From: CAYOZN01 sp964408455
Lineage (GTDB): Bacteria > Planctomycetota > Phycisphaerae > UBA1845 > UTPLA1
Length of the DNA: 64,000 nt
Reading direction: 5' to 3'
Assembly: GCA_964408455.1 (NCBI GenBank)
Contig: CAYOZN010000021.1
Coordinates: 38,627-102,626, forward strand
Numbering within the stretch: position 1 is the first letter of the stretch; each line of letters opens with the position of its first letter. The position numbers were made by a program, and so were the translations under genes. Below the pieces are notes generated by a model. The model was not told the DNA's origin and ran no database searches. It saw nothing but the letters and a program-made list of their open reading frames with translations. This document shows, piece after piece, positions 17,997 through 27,837 of this stretch.

Positions 17997-18416
17997 GAAA
18001 CGTCTCCGGATTGTGCGAGACCGCGGGAATGGGGCCGATTCTTGGGGAAAAGCGTCACGCTGGCAACCGAACGCGGCTACGAAGTCGAGTGGCTTACCAT
18101 TTGGGCGGGAACGCTTACATGCAAAAGCACTGGTGTAACGCTTCCACGCCCGGCGAATGCCCCCTGTTAACGCATAAAACCGGTGCCGCCGGAGCAAAAC
18201 GGTGCGCCTTCGGACACGCGTGTGCTTGCCTGACGTTGCCTCGTGATGGACAATGATCACGTGGTTCCGGCCGTCTCCGCTCACGAGGGGCCGCTTTCGG
18301 CGGCTGCCGGGAAAACACGTCCTGTGCATGACGTTTTAGAAGGCGAGCGCTGCCGGCGATGGCGGCGACTCGTCCGAACGACTACACAAACCGTTCAACC
18401 CCAAGGAGAACGAAGT
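17997..18416. other. Divergent intergenic region without a recognised gene
   Basis: This stretch separates the secreted-protein gene and the prolyl oligopeptidase gene, which point away from each other, so it should contain both promoters. I see no clear consensus pair, RNA gene or repeat. AAGGAG at 18402-18407 is the Shine-Dalgarno site of the oligopeptidase. Confidence 0.5.
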
Positions 18417-20567
18417 ATGAAGTTCAGGTTTTCCCATTGGCTGCTGGCCGTGGCGGCTTCGGCCCTGGTTGTTCCGCTGGCAGCGGCGGAACCGCCGAAG
18501 GGCGCCGGGCTGAAGTACCCGGAGACGAAGAAGGTCGAGGTGGTCGACACGATTCACGGCGAGAAGATCCCCGATCCGTATCGCTGGCTGGAGGATGACA
18601 ACGCGGCCGACACCAAGGCGTGGGTGCAGGCCCAGAACAAGGTGACGTTCGGCTATCTGGAGAGCATCCCGGCGCGGCAGAAGATCATCGATCGGCTGAC
18701 GAAGCTGTGGAACTACGAGAAGTTCGGCACGCCGTCGCGTCAGGGCGACAAGTACATCTACAGCAAGAACGACGGCCTCCAGAACCAGAGCGTGGTGTAC
18801 TGGTTGCGATCGCTGGATGGCGAGCCCAGGGAGTTGATCGATCCGAACACGCTGTCGAAGGACGGAACGGTGGCACTGAGCGGCCTGTCGATCGACGACG
18901 CCGGAAAGCTGATGGCGTACGGTTTGTCCGACGGCGGCTCGGACTGGCAGACATACCGCGTGCGCGATATCGAGAGCGGCAAGGACCTGGAGGATGTCAT
19001 CCGCTGGGTGAAATTTTCCGGCGCCTCGTGGACCAAGGATGGCAAGGGCTTTTTCTACAGCCGATACGACGAGCCGAAGGAAGGCGAACTGCTGAGCGGC
19101 TCGAACTACTACCAGAAGCTGTATTACCACAAGCTCGGCACGCCGCAGTCGGAGGACGAACTGGTGTATCACCGCCCCGATCAGAAGGACTGGGGCTTCG
19201 GCGGCAGCGTGACCGAGGATGGCAAGTACCTGATCATCAGCGTGTGGAAGGGCACGGAGCGCAAGAACCGGGTCTACTACCAGGATCTTTCGCGGAAGGG
19301 TGCGGACGTCGTAAAGCTGCTGGATGACTTCGACGCCGAGTACGATTTTCTGGGCAATGACGGGACGGTGTTCTACTTCCGGACCGATCTGAATGCCCCT
19401 CGCGGCCGAATCATCGCAATCGACACCAGGAACCCCGGGCGCGATAAGTGGAAGGAACTGATCGCGCAGGCGAAGGAGACGCTCGAGGGGGCCAGCATCG
19501 TCGGCGACAATCTGTTTGCCAATTATCTGAAGGATGCGGCCACGCAGGTGAAGGTGTTCGATCTGTCGGGCAAGCACGTGCGCGACGTCGATCTGCCGGG
19601 CATCGGTTCGGCGGGCGGTTTTGGCGGCCGGCGCGATCACACCGAGACGTTCTACGCCTTCAACAGCTTCACGACGCCACCGTGCGTGTATCGCTACGAC
19701 CTGAAGACCGGCAAGAGCACCCTTTTCCGCAAGCCGACGGTGGACTTCAATCCCGACGACTATGTGACCGAGCAGGTGTTCTACAGCAGCAAGGACGGCA
19801 CGCAGGTGCCGATGTTCATCAGCTACAAGAAGGGACTGAAGCGCGATGGGAAGAACCCGTCGCTATTGTACGGTTACGGCGGCTTCAACATTTCGCTGAC
19901 GCCGCGGTTCAGCCTGTCGAACGTGTTGTGGATGGACATGGGCGGCGTGTTTGCCCAGCCGAACCTCCGCGGCGGCGGCGAGTACGGCAAGGAGTGGCAC
20001 GAGGCCGGCCGCCTGCTGAACAAGCAGAACGTGTTTGACGACTTCATCGCCGCGGCAGAGTGGCTGATCTCGAACCAGTACACGAACAGCGACAAGCTGG
20101 CGATCTACGGCGGCAGCAACGGCGGGCTGCTGGTCGGCGCCTGCATGACGCAGCGGCCGGAGCTGTTCGCGGCGGCCATGCCGGCGGTGGGCGTGCTGGA
20201 CATGCTGCGATTTCACGAGTTCACCATCGGTCACGCGTGGCGCAGCGACTACGGCGATATCAACGATCCGTCGATGTTCAACGTGTTGAAGAGCTATTCG
20301 CCCTATCACAATCTGAAGCCGGGGACGGAGTATCCGGCGACGATGATCACGACGGGCGATCACGACGATCGCGTGGTGCCGGCCCACAGCTTCAAGTTTG
20401 CCGCCCGGCTTCAGGAGTGCCATGAAGGTGACGCTCCGGTGCTGATCCGCATCGAAACGCGGGCCGGTCACGGCGCCGGCAAGCCGACGAAGCTCCAGAT
20501 CGAGGAAGCGGCCGACCGGATCGCCTTTCTGAAAAAGGTGATGGGGATTGAAGATTTAAAGGAGTGA
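18417..20567 (+). CDS. Secreted prolyl oligopeptidase (S9A family)
   Basis: A 716-residue protein with a signal peptide (MKFRFSHWLLAVAASALVV...AAA). An N-terminal seven-bladed propeller follows, opening with the family motif DPYRWLED. The alpha/beta-hydrolase domain holds the triad: Ser567 in YGGSNGGLL, Asp in DHDDRV near 649-651, and His685 in RAGHGAG. It cleaves after proline in short peptides; the signal peptide puts it in the periplasm or outside. ATG 18417 follows CCAAGGAGAACGAAGT, a good ribosome site. Catalytic residues are all present. Confidence 0.95.
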   Translation: MKFRFSHWLLAVAASALVVPLAAAEPPKGAGLKYPETKKVEVVDTIHGEKIPDPYRWLEDDNAADTKAWVQAQNKVTFGYLESIPARQKIIDRLTKLWNYEKFGTPSRQGDKYIYSKNDGLQNQSVVYWLRSLDGEPRELIDPNTLSKDGTVALSGLSIDDAGKLMAYGLSDGGSDWQTYRVRDIESGKDLEDVIRWVKFSGASWTKDGKGFFYSRYDEPKEGELLSGSNYYQKLYYHKLGTPQSEDELVYHRPDQKDWGFGGSVTEDGKYLIISVWKGTERKNRVYYQDLSRKGADVVKLLDDFDAEYDFLGNDGTVFYFRTDLNAPRGRIIAIDTRNPGRDKWKELIAQAKETLEGASIVGDNLFANYLKDAATQVKVFDLSGKHVRDVDLPGIGSAGGFGGRRDHTETFYAFNSFTTPPCVYRYDLKTGKSTLFRKPTVDFNPDDYVTEQVFYSSKDGTQVPMFISYKKGLKRDGKNPSLLYGYGGFNISLTPRFSLSNVLWMDMGGVFAQPNLRGGGEYGKEWHEAGRLLNKQNVFDDFIAAAEWLISNQYTNSDKLAIYGGSNGGLLVGACMTQRPELFAAAMPAVGVLDMLRFHEFTIGHAWRSDYGDINDPSMFNVLKSYSPYHNLKPGTEYPATMITTGDHDDRVVPAHSFKFAARLQECHEGDAPVLIRIETRAGHGAGKPTKLQIEEAADRIAFLKKVMGIEDLKE

Positions 20568-20653
20568 CCGGGCCGCGCCGGTGAACGCCGGCGGCCAGCG
20601 CCTCCGGCTCACTTGAGCCGGGGCGACTCGCCACACATCAAGCGAACAACGGA

Positions 20654-20686
20654 ACGGCTCCGGCACGTTGCGTGCCGGGGCCGTTC
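20654..20686. terminator. Strong bidirectional hairpin between convergent genes
   Basis: AACGGCTCCGGCAC (20654-20667) pairs with GTGCCGGGGCCGTT (20673-20686) over 14 bp with a single T-G wobble and a five-base loop. It lies between the oligopeptidase and the convergent membrane-protein gene. Confidence 0.7.
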
Positions 20687-20719
20687 TGCGTTTCGGAGGC
20701 GTGAAGCGAGAGACAGAGA

Positions 20720-21751
20720 TCAGCCGACCGACTGAAACTCGGAAACACTGGCGGAACGGGGCGTGCCTGATCGGCGGGCGTCGTTCTGCCGGCTTTGTCC
20801 GACGGCATAGACCGGCAGCAGGAAGACGGAGCGATAGTCGACGCCGGGAATGTCGGCGTGCAGTTCGAGTTCCCAGTAGCGCGGCGGTTGCACGGCGAGA
20901 CACGTTGCCAGTGCGGGGTCATCGGGGAGAGTGAATTCGACCGGAATCGTCTCGCGCGGGGCGCGACCGGTGCCACTCACATCGATTTCAGTCTTCTGGC
21001 TGTGCAGCTCGTAGCTGACGACTTCGGTGCGCGTCTTGTTGCCGACTTGGCGCGTTTCGTAGGCTTCCTGCACGCAGCGCAGCGTGCAGGCGAGCTTATC
21101 GATGCCGGCGAGGCGGCGGCCGGGCATGAAGTCGGCCTCGAACCGGCCGCCAAGGGCATAAGGGAAGCGACGATAGTGGAGGCGGCCGGTACCGAAACGC
21201 GTCCAGCGCATGGCGGCGTGAACCAGGGCAATGGCGTAAATCAGGGGGAAGATGTTGACGCAGGCGATGCCGTACAACCAGCCGGACTTGTGGGCGCCGC
21301 CGAAAAAGGCGGCATAGTTGAACGGGCTGGAAAGCAGCAGCACGATGAGCAGGCCGAAGCCATAATTGACGAGCTTCCGGCCGAAGCGGTCGCGATCGCC
21401 GGCGGGATTCCAGGCGTGATCGGCGAGCCAGGGCTGGGTAAAATCGTGGGCGAGCAGGCGCCGTGTTCGTGCCTTTCGAATGACACCTCGGACGCCGTGC
21501 AGCATCAGCCAGAGCCCAGGGAGGAGAAAGACCATTCCGCAGGCGGCGACGACGGCGCGCGGGGCGTGAAATGACGAGTCCTTCGTCGGGATGATGTTGG
21601 CGGCGGCGAGAATGATGAATACGCCGACGCCGGCGAAGGGGATGCCGAAGAGGATGGCGGACCGGCCGTGGACGGTGGTGCCGCTGCGGCTCTGGTGTCC
21701 GCGCAGGCGGCGCGGATTGTCAGGTGCGGCGTTGTCCGGCGGCGTCTGCAT
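20720..21751 (-). CDS. Membrane protein of unknown function, DUF3592-like layout
   Basis: A 343-residue protein with four hydrophobic helices: two in residues 32-90, then two near 130-175. A soluble beta-rich C-terminal domain begins near RFGTGRLHYRRFPYALGG and carries YETRQVGNKTRTEVVSYELHSQ. That order recalls DUF3592-type proteins, but similarity is only by layout. ATG 21751 is the first plausible start. I cannot assign a function. Confidence 0.65.
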   Translation of the reverse strand: MQTPPDNAAPDNPRRLRGHQSRSGTTVHGRSAILFGIPFAGVGVFIILAAANIIPTKDSSFHAPRAVVAACGMVFLLPGLWLMLHGVRGVIRKARTRRLLAHDFTQPWLADHAWNPAGDRDRFGRKLVNYGFGLLIVLLLSSPFNYAAFFGGAHKSGWLYGIACVNIFPLIYAIALVHAAMRWTRFGTGRLHYRRFPYALGGRFEADFMPGRRLAGIDKLACTLRCVQEAYETRQVGNKTRTEVVSYELHSQKTEIDVSGTGRAPRETIPVEFTLPDDPALATCLAVQPPRYWELELHADIPGVDYRSVFLLPVYAVGQSRQNDARRSGTPRSASVSEFQSVG

Positions 21752-21861
21752 GATGATGCATTTATCGGTGGCCGGCCGCGTTCGATTAGGCAGAATGCCG
21801 GCAGCATGCGGGCTTAGGCAGACTATTCGGACGTGATCCCGAGTGGGTCTCGCACCTTCGT

Positions 21862-22323
21862 TCAGCGGGCAGCGATGCTCTCCCGAATGAGATGGTGGAA
21901 TTCTTCGGCAGTTGATGCCTGTGCCAGTTGCTCGCGGAGCCTCGCGTTGAGGGCCAGGCGATTGAGCTGGGCCAGGGCCGTGATGTGGTCGGCCGTGGCG
22001 CTGACCGGGCTGAGCAGAAGGGCGATGAGGTCGACGGGCTGACCGTCGGAAGAATCGAAGGGAATCGGCCGGCGGGGGCGGCCGAAGGCGATGACGGGGC
22101 GCGTGATGTCGGGTGACTTTGCGTGGGGCAGGGCAAAGCCCTTGCCGAGGCCGGTGGAGCGCTGGGCCTCCCGATCGAGAACGGCCTTGAGCACGGCATC
22201 GCGCTGTGTGATCTGCTGGTGGTGATCGAGCAGGTCGACGAGTTCGGTGATGGCCGCGGTCTTGTTGTCAGACTCCAGCGGAATCCTGATGTGGGCGGCC
22301 GAGATGTGTTCTGCGAGATTCAT
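21862..22323 (-). CDS. PTS fructose/nitrogen-type EIIA domain protein
   Basis: A 153-residue single-domain EIIA protein. The phosphorylatable histidine lies in GLGKGFALPHAKS near residue 70, and the domain spans nearly the whole length. No EIIB or EIIC gene is adjacent, which points to a regulatory PtsN-like phosphorelay role instead of sugar transport. ATG 22323 begins the conserved MNLAEHISAAHIRIPLESDNK; an upstream ATG at 22383 adds only an unconserved leader. Confidence 0.88.
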   Translation of the reverse strand: MNLAEHISAAHIRIPLESDNKTAAITELVDLLDHHQQITQRDAVLKAVLDREAQRSTGLGKGFALPHAKSPDITRPVIAFGRPRRPIPFDSSDGQPVDLIALLLSPVSATADHITALAQLNRLALNARLREQLAQASTAEEFHHLIRESIAAR

Positions 22324-22408
22324 GTCACCGGCTCTCGGTTCGTGAGCAGGTGGCATGCTACCGCGCCGGGTGCGGCATCTCAAACGCTCATTCCGTCACG
22401 GTGAGTCT

Positions 22409-24466
22409 TTAATTGCTGAGCAGAAGATCGACGAACTCCTGAATGTCTTCGCCGTTGACACCGTCGCGACCATTCACGTCGGCGTGGCGAATCAGGTCCG
22501 GGTCGGCCTCGCGTCCGAGCAGCACGTCTATGAATGTGGCGATGCCGCCGGGACCCAGGAGGGGATTGCAGTCTTCGCCGAGCGGAAACAGCGCTTCATC
22601 GCCGATGACGGCCATGGTGACGGGCAGTGCGCCGCCGAAGGCACTCCACAAGGCGTAGGCAAGCTCGCCACGATTTGAGGGATCATCGGCGTTGGGGCTA
22701 TTCTCGCGCAGAAACTCGATGTATTCGCGCGTGGTCTGCTGGTAGTACAAGGTGATTCTCGCTCCGGCGGCCCCGACCGGAATGTCATACCAGGTGTCAT
22801 CCCAGTACTGGCCGTCCGCATAGGTATAGCCGACGGGCTGTGCCTGAATGGCGGCGAAGGAGGCGTTGGTGAAGCCGCGGGGCGGAATCCGGTTATCGAA
22901 ATACATCTTGTTGCCGAGGACCGAGTGCATGGAGGGGGCCGGCGGCAGTTCGACGGTAGCGGCGAGCGTTTCATCCGGGCCGGCCTTTGCGCGATAGACC
23001 TTGGTCGTCGCGTCGTCGAGCACGCCGGTCTGCGGGTCGTATGCCCCGGCGACGGCGAACGGGACATTGGGTTCTTCGCAGTCGAAGAACTCAACGGTGA
23101 GCCACATGCGGCGTCCCTCAAAGTAGCCTGTGGGGAGCTTGTGGCCAGTCTGGTTAATGACGCGGACGCGGAGCTGTTCCGGCGCGCCGGGGCCGGGCTG
23201 CGGGGGCATCTCGACGGCGGCCTCGAGGTCCGCGGCGAGTGTCATGAATTCGGCATTACCGTCGGCGTTCTGAGTGAGCAGGCCGGCTTCGTGTTCGGTG
23301 AAGTCGGGCCCGTTAATGGGATCGGGTGAAGGAAAGCCGGCCAGCGGGCCTGCGGGGCCGTAGTGATGCGATATGGCATCCAGAACCCAGGTTGCGGCGC
23401 CATTGAATGAGTGCCGCGGGATGTCGGGACGCGGGGCGACGAACGCGCAACCCTGCACGAAGTGGGCGGACATGTGGCAATCCTGGCAGTCGGAAACGAA
23501 GAACTGCCCCGGCCCGCCGAAACGGCCGCCCATGTCGACGCCGTCGCCCACGGCAAAATCGCTCTTGAGCCATTCGCTGTAGGTGCGCTGCTCCGCGATC
23601 ATTTCGTACTTGTCGCCGGTAGGGTGCGGCACGCCGGGGCCATTGAAGACGAGATTGCCCTGCACGTCGCGCATCATGTGCGGGAAGCTGACGTCGTGGC
23701 AGGTGGCGCACATTTCGGATCGGCGGTGAAACGGCGATTCGAAAGTGGGGCAGCCCCACGGATCGCCAAGCTCGTCCTCGCACTTGCTGAAGGTGGTGGC
23801 GAAGTGGAAGTCGTCGCAGGGGACATAGCCGGGCTGCCCGAATAGCGTCGGGAAAGGACCGCGGCGGCGGTCGTAGGGATCAATCACGTAACTGGCGTTG
23901 CCGCCGTAGCCGGGATTCGGCGGGAGGCCAAGGTCCATCGACTGGATGGGCCGGTCGATGCCGAGATCGAGGAGAATGAACACATCTGCATATGGCGCCT
24001 CATCGAGGTCGTCGAACGGATCGACCATGCGATGACAGAAGTGGCAGGTGATGCCATCGCGATCCTGGCGATTGATCATGCTGCCATCGGTCGGCGTTGA
24101 GCGGCCTTCGAGCCATGCCTTTGGCACGTGGCAGCGGATGCAGGTGTCGCCGGAGCCAGGGGCATCGTGCTCGGCAATGTCGAGGCAGGCATAGAAGACG
24201 GGATCGCGGGCGGCATTCGCCATGAGGCTGCCCTGCCACTCGGCGGGAATGGGCGATTCGAGATCGCCGTTGGTGTGGCAGCCGGCGCATTCATCACCGG
24301 AGCTGATGAGGAGGCTGCCGGGATCAAGCGTGTTGGGCTGGGTGCCGCGGAGGTAGAAATTCTCGATGGTTGTGGGCAGCGGAAGCGGACTGCCCGCTGC
24401 GCTGGTGGCGATGAAGAGAGCGCATGCCAGCACGGTCATACGGCTACAGGCAGACGGATTTCGCAC
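22409..24466 (-). CDS. Secreted multihaem c-type cytochrome with dockerin-like tail
   Basis: A 685-residue protein with a signal peptide (TVLACALFIATSAAGS). Five CxxCH haem motifs are visible: CAGCH near 60, CIRCH near 109, CHFCH near 141, then CATCH and CQDCH. A beta-rich central region follows (GAPEQLRVRVINQTGHKLPTGY, typical of cytochrome proteins of this type). The last 35 residues, ADVNGRDGVNGEDIQEFVDLLL, form a dockerin-like EF-hand. It is probably exported and takes part in extracellular electron transfer or oxidation. No cohesin partner is seen nearby. Confidence 0.85.
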   Translation of the reverse strand: MRNPSACSRMTVLACALFIATSAAGSPLPLPTTIENFYLRGTQPNTLDPGSLLISSGDECAGCHTNGDLESPIPAEWQGSLMANAARDPVFYACLDIAEHDAPGSGDTCIRCHVPKAWLEGRSTPTDGSMINRQDRDGITCHFCHRMVDPFDDLDEAPYADVFILLDLGIDRPIQSMDLGLPPNPGYGGNASYVIDPYDRRRGPFPTLFGQPGYVPCDDFHFATTFSKCEDELGDPWGCPTFESPFHRRSEMCATCHDVSFPHMMRDVQGNLVFNGPGVPHPTGDKYEMIAEQRTYSEWLKSDFAVGDGVDMGGRFGGPGQFFVSDCQDCHMSAHFVQGCAFVAPRPDIPRHSFNGAATWVLDAISHHYGPAGPLAGFPSPDPINGPDFTEHEAGLLTQNADGNAEFMTLAADLEAAVEMPPQPGPGAPEQLRVRVINQTGHKLPTGYFEGRRMWLTVEFFDCEEPNVPFAVAGAYDPQTGVLDDATTKVYRAKAGPDETLAATVELPPAPSMHSVLGNKMYFDNRIPPRGFTNASFAAIQAQPVGYTYADGQYWDDTWYDIPVGAAGARITLYYQQTTREYIEFLRENSPNADDPSNRGELAYALWSAFGGALPVTMAVIGDEALFPLGEDCNPLLGPGGIATFIDVLLGREADPDLIRHADVNGRDGVNGEDIQEFVDLLLSN

Positions 24467-24816
24467 GAGACTTCCCGCCCCCTTTGGACGTAGTGAATAC
24501 GTCTACAATCCCCTACTTTGCGGTGGCCGGCACGGCGCATCGCCGGCCGGAGCACGAGTGCACGGCGCCTGCCGCGTTCGCCCGGTGGCCGGGCAGGCAA
24601 AAGTAATGATATCGGAGTGGAACATCGGGTTCAAACGAACGGGACGCGGAATCGATCCGCGCTCGGTCGGGCGGCGCATTTTTCAGGGGTACGGGCGCGG
24701 GATTCGCAGGACCGGCCCCCTATCGGACGGGGTGGCCGCCGGGGCTGGGTTTGGATGGCGGGGGGCGACAGATTACATTCGGGGGAACAAGTGGCCGGTC
24801 TGGAGGTGTATCCATC
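24467..24816. other. Divergent promoter region
   Basis: A 350-base gap between the divergent cytochrome and urocanate hydratase genes. It has GC-rich inverted repeats (GGCCGGCA...GCCGGCC near 24527-24550) but no coding frame with recognisable content. The ribosome site TGGAGGTG at 24800-24807 serves the hydratase. Confidence 0.5.
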
Positions 24817-26481
24817 ATGACCATGACGAGTTCGACCACCACTCGCGTTGTTCGAGCACCGCGTGGGACCGAATTGAGCTGCAAGGGCTGGCATCAGGAA
24901 GCGGCGCTGCGGATGCTGCACAACAATCTCGATCCGGAGGTGGCGGAAAAGCCGGATGAGCTGATCGTGTACGGCGGCACGGGAAAGGCGGCCCGGAGCT
25001 GGGCAGACTTCGATCGCATCGTGCGCGCGTTGCGCTCGCTGGAGAACGACGAGACGCTGCTGGTGCAGAGCGGGCGGGCGGTGGGCATCGTGCGAACGCA
25101 CGAGCATGCGCCGCGGGTGCTCATTTCCAACTCGATGCTGGTGCCGAAATGGGCGACGTGGGAGGAGTTCCGCCGGCTGGAGGCGATGGGGCTGACGATG
25201 TATGGGCAGATGACGGCTGGAAGCTGGATCTACATCGGCACGCAGGGAATTCTTCAGGGAACGTACGAGACGTTTGCAGCCGCTGCACAGCGTCACTTCG
25301 GCGGCACCCTGGCCGGGCGGCTGGTGGTGACGGCCGGGCTGGGCGGCATGGGCGGGGCCCAGCCGCTGGCGGCGACGATGAACGGAGCGGCGTGTCTTTG
25401 CGTTGAAGTTGACCAGCATCGCATTGAGCGTCGATTGCACACGAAGTATCTGGATGAATCGATGGGTGATATGGATGAGGCACTGCGGCGGTTGGATGCC
25501 GCGCGGCGTGAAAAGCGCGCATTGTCGGTCGGCCTGCTGGGCAACGCCGCGGATGTCCTGCCGAAGCTGGCCCGGCGCGGCGTGGCGGTCGATCTGCTGA
25601 CCGACCAGACATCCGCGCACGATCCGCTCAACGGCTACGTGCCGCACCAGGTCTCGTACGAACAGGCGCTGCGAATGCGCGAAGCGGAGCCCGATCAATA
25701 CGTAACGCTCTCGGTCGAGGCGATGGGCATCCACGTGCAGGCGATGCTGGACCTGCAGAAGAAGGGCGCCGTGGCGTTCGACTACGGCAACAACATCCGC
25801 GCCGAGGCGGTCAAGGCGGGCGTGAAGAACGCATTTGCCATTCCCGGTTTCGTGCCCGAGTACATCCGCCCGCTGTTCTGCGAGGGGGCAGGGCCATTCC
25901 GCTGGTGCGCGCTGTCGGGCGATCCGGCGGATATCGCGGTGACCGATCGGACGATCTGCGAACTGTTTCCGAAGAACGAGCACCTGGTGCGCTGGATCAA
26001 GCTGGCGGGCGAGCGGGTGAAGTTCCAGGGCCTGCCGTGCCGCATCTGCTGGCTGGGCTACGGCGAACGCGCGAAGGCGGGGCTGGCGTTCAACGAGCTG
26101 GTGCGCACGGGCAGGGTGAAGGCGCCGATCGTGATCGGGCGCGATCATCTGGATTGCGGCAGCGTGGCGAGCCCGAACCGGGAGACGGAGGGCATGCTGG
26201 ATGGCAGCGACGCCATTGCCGACTGGCCGATGCTGAACGCGATGGCGAACACGGCGTGCGGGGCGAGCTGGGTGAGCATCCATCACGGCGGCGGCGTGGG
26301 GATCGGCTATTCGCTGCACGCGGGTATGGTGATCGTCGCGGACGGGACGGCGGGTGCGGCGGCACGGCTGGAGCGGGTGCTGACGTGCGATCCGGCGATG
26401 GGGGTGTTTCGGCACGTGGATGCGGGGTATGAGCGTGCGAGGGAGGTGGCGGAGGAGCGCGGGGTGAGAATCCCTCGCTGA
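24817..26481 (+). CDS. hutU: Urocanate hydratase
   Basis: A 554-residue protein, normal HutU length. The family blocks are in place: GGTGKAARSWADFDRIV, SGRAVGIVRTHEHAPRVLISNS, MTAGSWIYIGTQGILQGTYETF and the NAD-binding GGMGGAQPLAATMNGA. FRWCALSGDPADIAVTD and the C-terminal SIHHGGGVGIGYSLHAGMV follow. It converts urocanate to imidazolonepropionate using tightly bound NAD+ in the second step of histidine breakdown. ATG 24817 follows TGGAGG. No other hut gene lies in this window. Confidence 0.97.
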   Translation: MTMTSSTTTRVVRAPRGTELSCKGWHQEAALRMLHNNLDPEVAEKPDELIVYGGTGKAARSWADFDRIVRALRSLENDETLLVQSGRAVGIVRTHEHAPRVLISNSMLVPKWATWEEFRRLEAMGLTMYGQMTAGSWIYIGTQGILQGTYETFAAAAQRHFGGTLAGRLVVTAGLGGMGGAQPLAATMNGAACLCVEVDQHRIERRLHTKYLDESMGDMDEALRRLDAARREKRALSVGLLGNAADVLPKLARRGVAVDLLTDQTSAHDPLNGYVPHQVSYEQALRMREAEPDQYVTLSVEAMGIHVQAMLDLQKKGAVAFDYGNNIRAEAVKAGVKNAFAIPGFVPEYIRPLFCEGAGPFRWCALSGDPADIAVTDRTICELFPKNEHLVRWIKLAGERVKFQGLPCRICWLGYGERAKAGLAFNELVRTGRVKAPIVIGRDHLDCGSVASPNRETEGMLDGSDAIADWPMLNAMANTACGASWVSIHHGGGVGIGYSLHAGMVIVADGTAGAAARLERVLTCDPAMGVFRHVDAGYERAREVAEERGVRIPR

Positions 26482-26566
26482 TTTTTCCTATCCGAGCCGT
26501 TTATAATCAAAATGGCCCTGAATAAGCGGATCGCTGGTTCTGGAGCAAGTGGCGAGATGAAATCCT

Positions 26567-27403
26567 ATGCTTGATGCAGACCTTCCGAGTTTTCGAAATC
26601 CGCCGGTCGTTGAAACGGTATTGGGCGTGCAGTTTTCGCCGATCTCGGGCTTGTCCAATGCCCATCTCGGCGCGTTCTGGAAATTCCTCTCATCAGAAGG
26701 CTTCGCGAACGAAGAGTGGAACAGCGTGTCCGACGCCCCCGCGCTCGCACCGAGTTTTGAGCGCTTCGATGATGAAACCACATGGGAGCATGGTCTTTCT
26801 TTTCGCCTGGACAAAGACGTGAGCACGCGGATTCAGATCCACAACCGGCGCCGCGATGCAATGATCCAGGCGCAGAACGGAAGGCTTCATTTCAATTGGA
26901 TTAGACGCGAGTCCGCCGATTATCCGAGATTCTCCTCAGTCCAACCACGATTGTTTGAATTACTTAAGTTGTTTCGTAGCTTTGTGGCGTACGAAGGCCT
27001 TGACTCCGTTTCGATGAACCAGTGGGAGGTCACGTACGTAAACCACATTCCAAAAGGCACCGTCTGGGATAGGCCCTCAGATTGGGCTGCGCTGTTTCGT
27101 GGTCAGCCAGGCATTGCGGCGCTTGATACTTCGGTACTGCTTGAGGGTGTATCTGCAGCCTTGCGATACGAAATACCTGAGAAAAAAGGGCGGCTGCATG
27201 TTGATCTGAAACATGCTCGGTTGCGCGACCCAGGATCGAATGAGATCTTGCGCCTGACTCTTACCGCGCGCGGGCCGCTCGTAGACAATGGCGATGACGC
27301 GGCATTAGCAAATGGCCTTGAACTGGGGCACCGGACGATCGTGCAATTCTTCAAGGAGTTCACCTCGTCCGACGCACATCAATTTTGGGAGATAAGCGAA
27401 TGA
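26567..27403 (+). CDS. TIGR04255-family protein
   Basis: A 278-residue protein with the hallmark N-terminus PPVVETVLGVQFSPISGLSNAHLGAFWKFL. Further family blocks are QIHNRRRDAMIQAQNGRLHFNW and QWEVTYVNHI. TIGR04255 is a sporadically distributed family of unknown function, often in accessory regions. The gene overlaps the next one by ATGA (27400-27403), so translation is coupled. Its composition is less GC-rich than the housekeeping genes around it, suggesting acquisition. Confidence 0.85.
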   Translation: MLDADLPSFRNPPVVETVLGVQFSPISGLSNAHLGAFWKFLSSEGFANEEWNSVSDAPALAPSFERFDDETTWEHGLSFRLDKDVSTRIQIHNRRRDAMIQAQNGRLHFNWIRRESADYPRFSSVQPRLFELLKLFRSFVAYEGLDSVSMNQWEVTYVNHIPKGTVWDRPSDWAALFRGQPGIAALDTSVLLEGVSAALRYEIPEKKGRLHVDLKHARLRDPGSNEILRLTLTARGPLVDNGDDAALANGLELGHRTIVQFFKEFTSSDAHQFWEISE

Positions 27404-27834
27404 GCATGGCTGCCAACGTCCCGGACACGATCATGGAGGTGCAATCCGATGGCGTCGCGATCGGTGCGGCGACTGACGACGCCCTCCTCATGTCAACCGC
27501 AAAGTTAGAAGATCATCGGGAATGCTGGATCAGAATAATTGACGACAAGCTCATCGAGTGGGGCCGCGATCCTTTAAAAGTGGAGGATATCGATCTTATT
27601 CCTCCAAGTCATGAGGCTATAACGCGGGCGATTTCGATAGTGAAGTCGGCAATTCAAAGGAACTGGCCCGCTCCACTTAGTGTTGTACCTGACGGTGATG
27701 GTGGCATCGTTTTAGAACGCTGGAGCGGCCCTCACAGCGAGGCCATCGAAATCGGAAGTGACGGTAGCGCTGAGTACGTCCGTTGCTCCCATCAGAGAGT
27801 CGTCGAGCGCCGAGAGACGTCGCTGGGGCTTTGA
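27400..27834 (+). CDS. Unknown protein coupled to the TIGR04255 gene
   Basis: A 144-residue soluble acidic protein with no membrane helix or recognised domain. Visible blocks include HRECWIRIIDDKLIEWGRDP and PPSHEAITRAISIVKSAIQRNWPAPLSVVPDGDGGIVLERW, which ends in a beta-rich half. The ATG overlaps the preceding stop as ATGA, and the TGA stop is three bases before the next gene's ATG at 27838. I do not recognise the family. Strict spacing implies a role together with the TIGR04255 protein. Confidence 0.7.
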   Translation: MSMAANVPDTIMEVQSDGVAIGAATDDALLMSTAKLEDHRECWIRIIDDKLIEWGRDPLKVEDIDLIPPSHEAITRAISIVKSAIQRNWPAPLSVVPDGDGGIVLERWSGPHSEAIEIGSDGSAEYVRCSHQRVVERRETSLGL

Positions 27835-27837
27835 TGC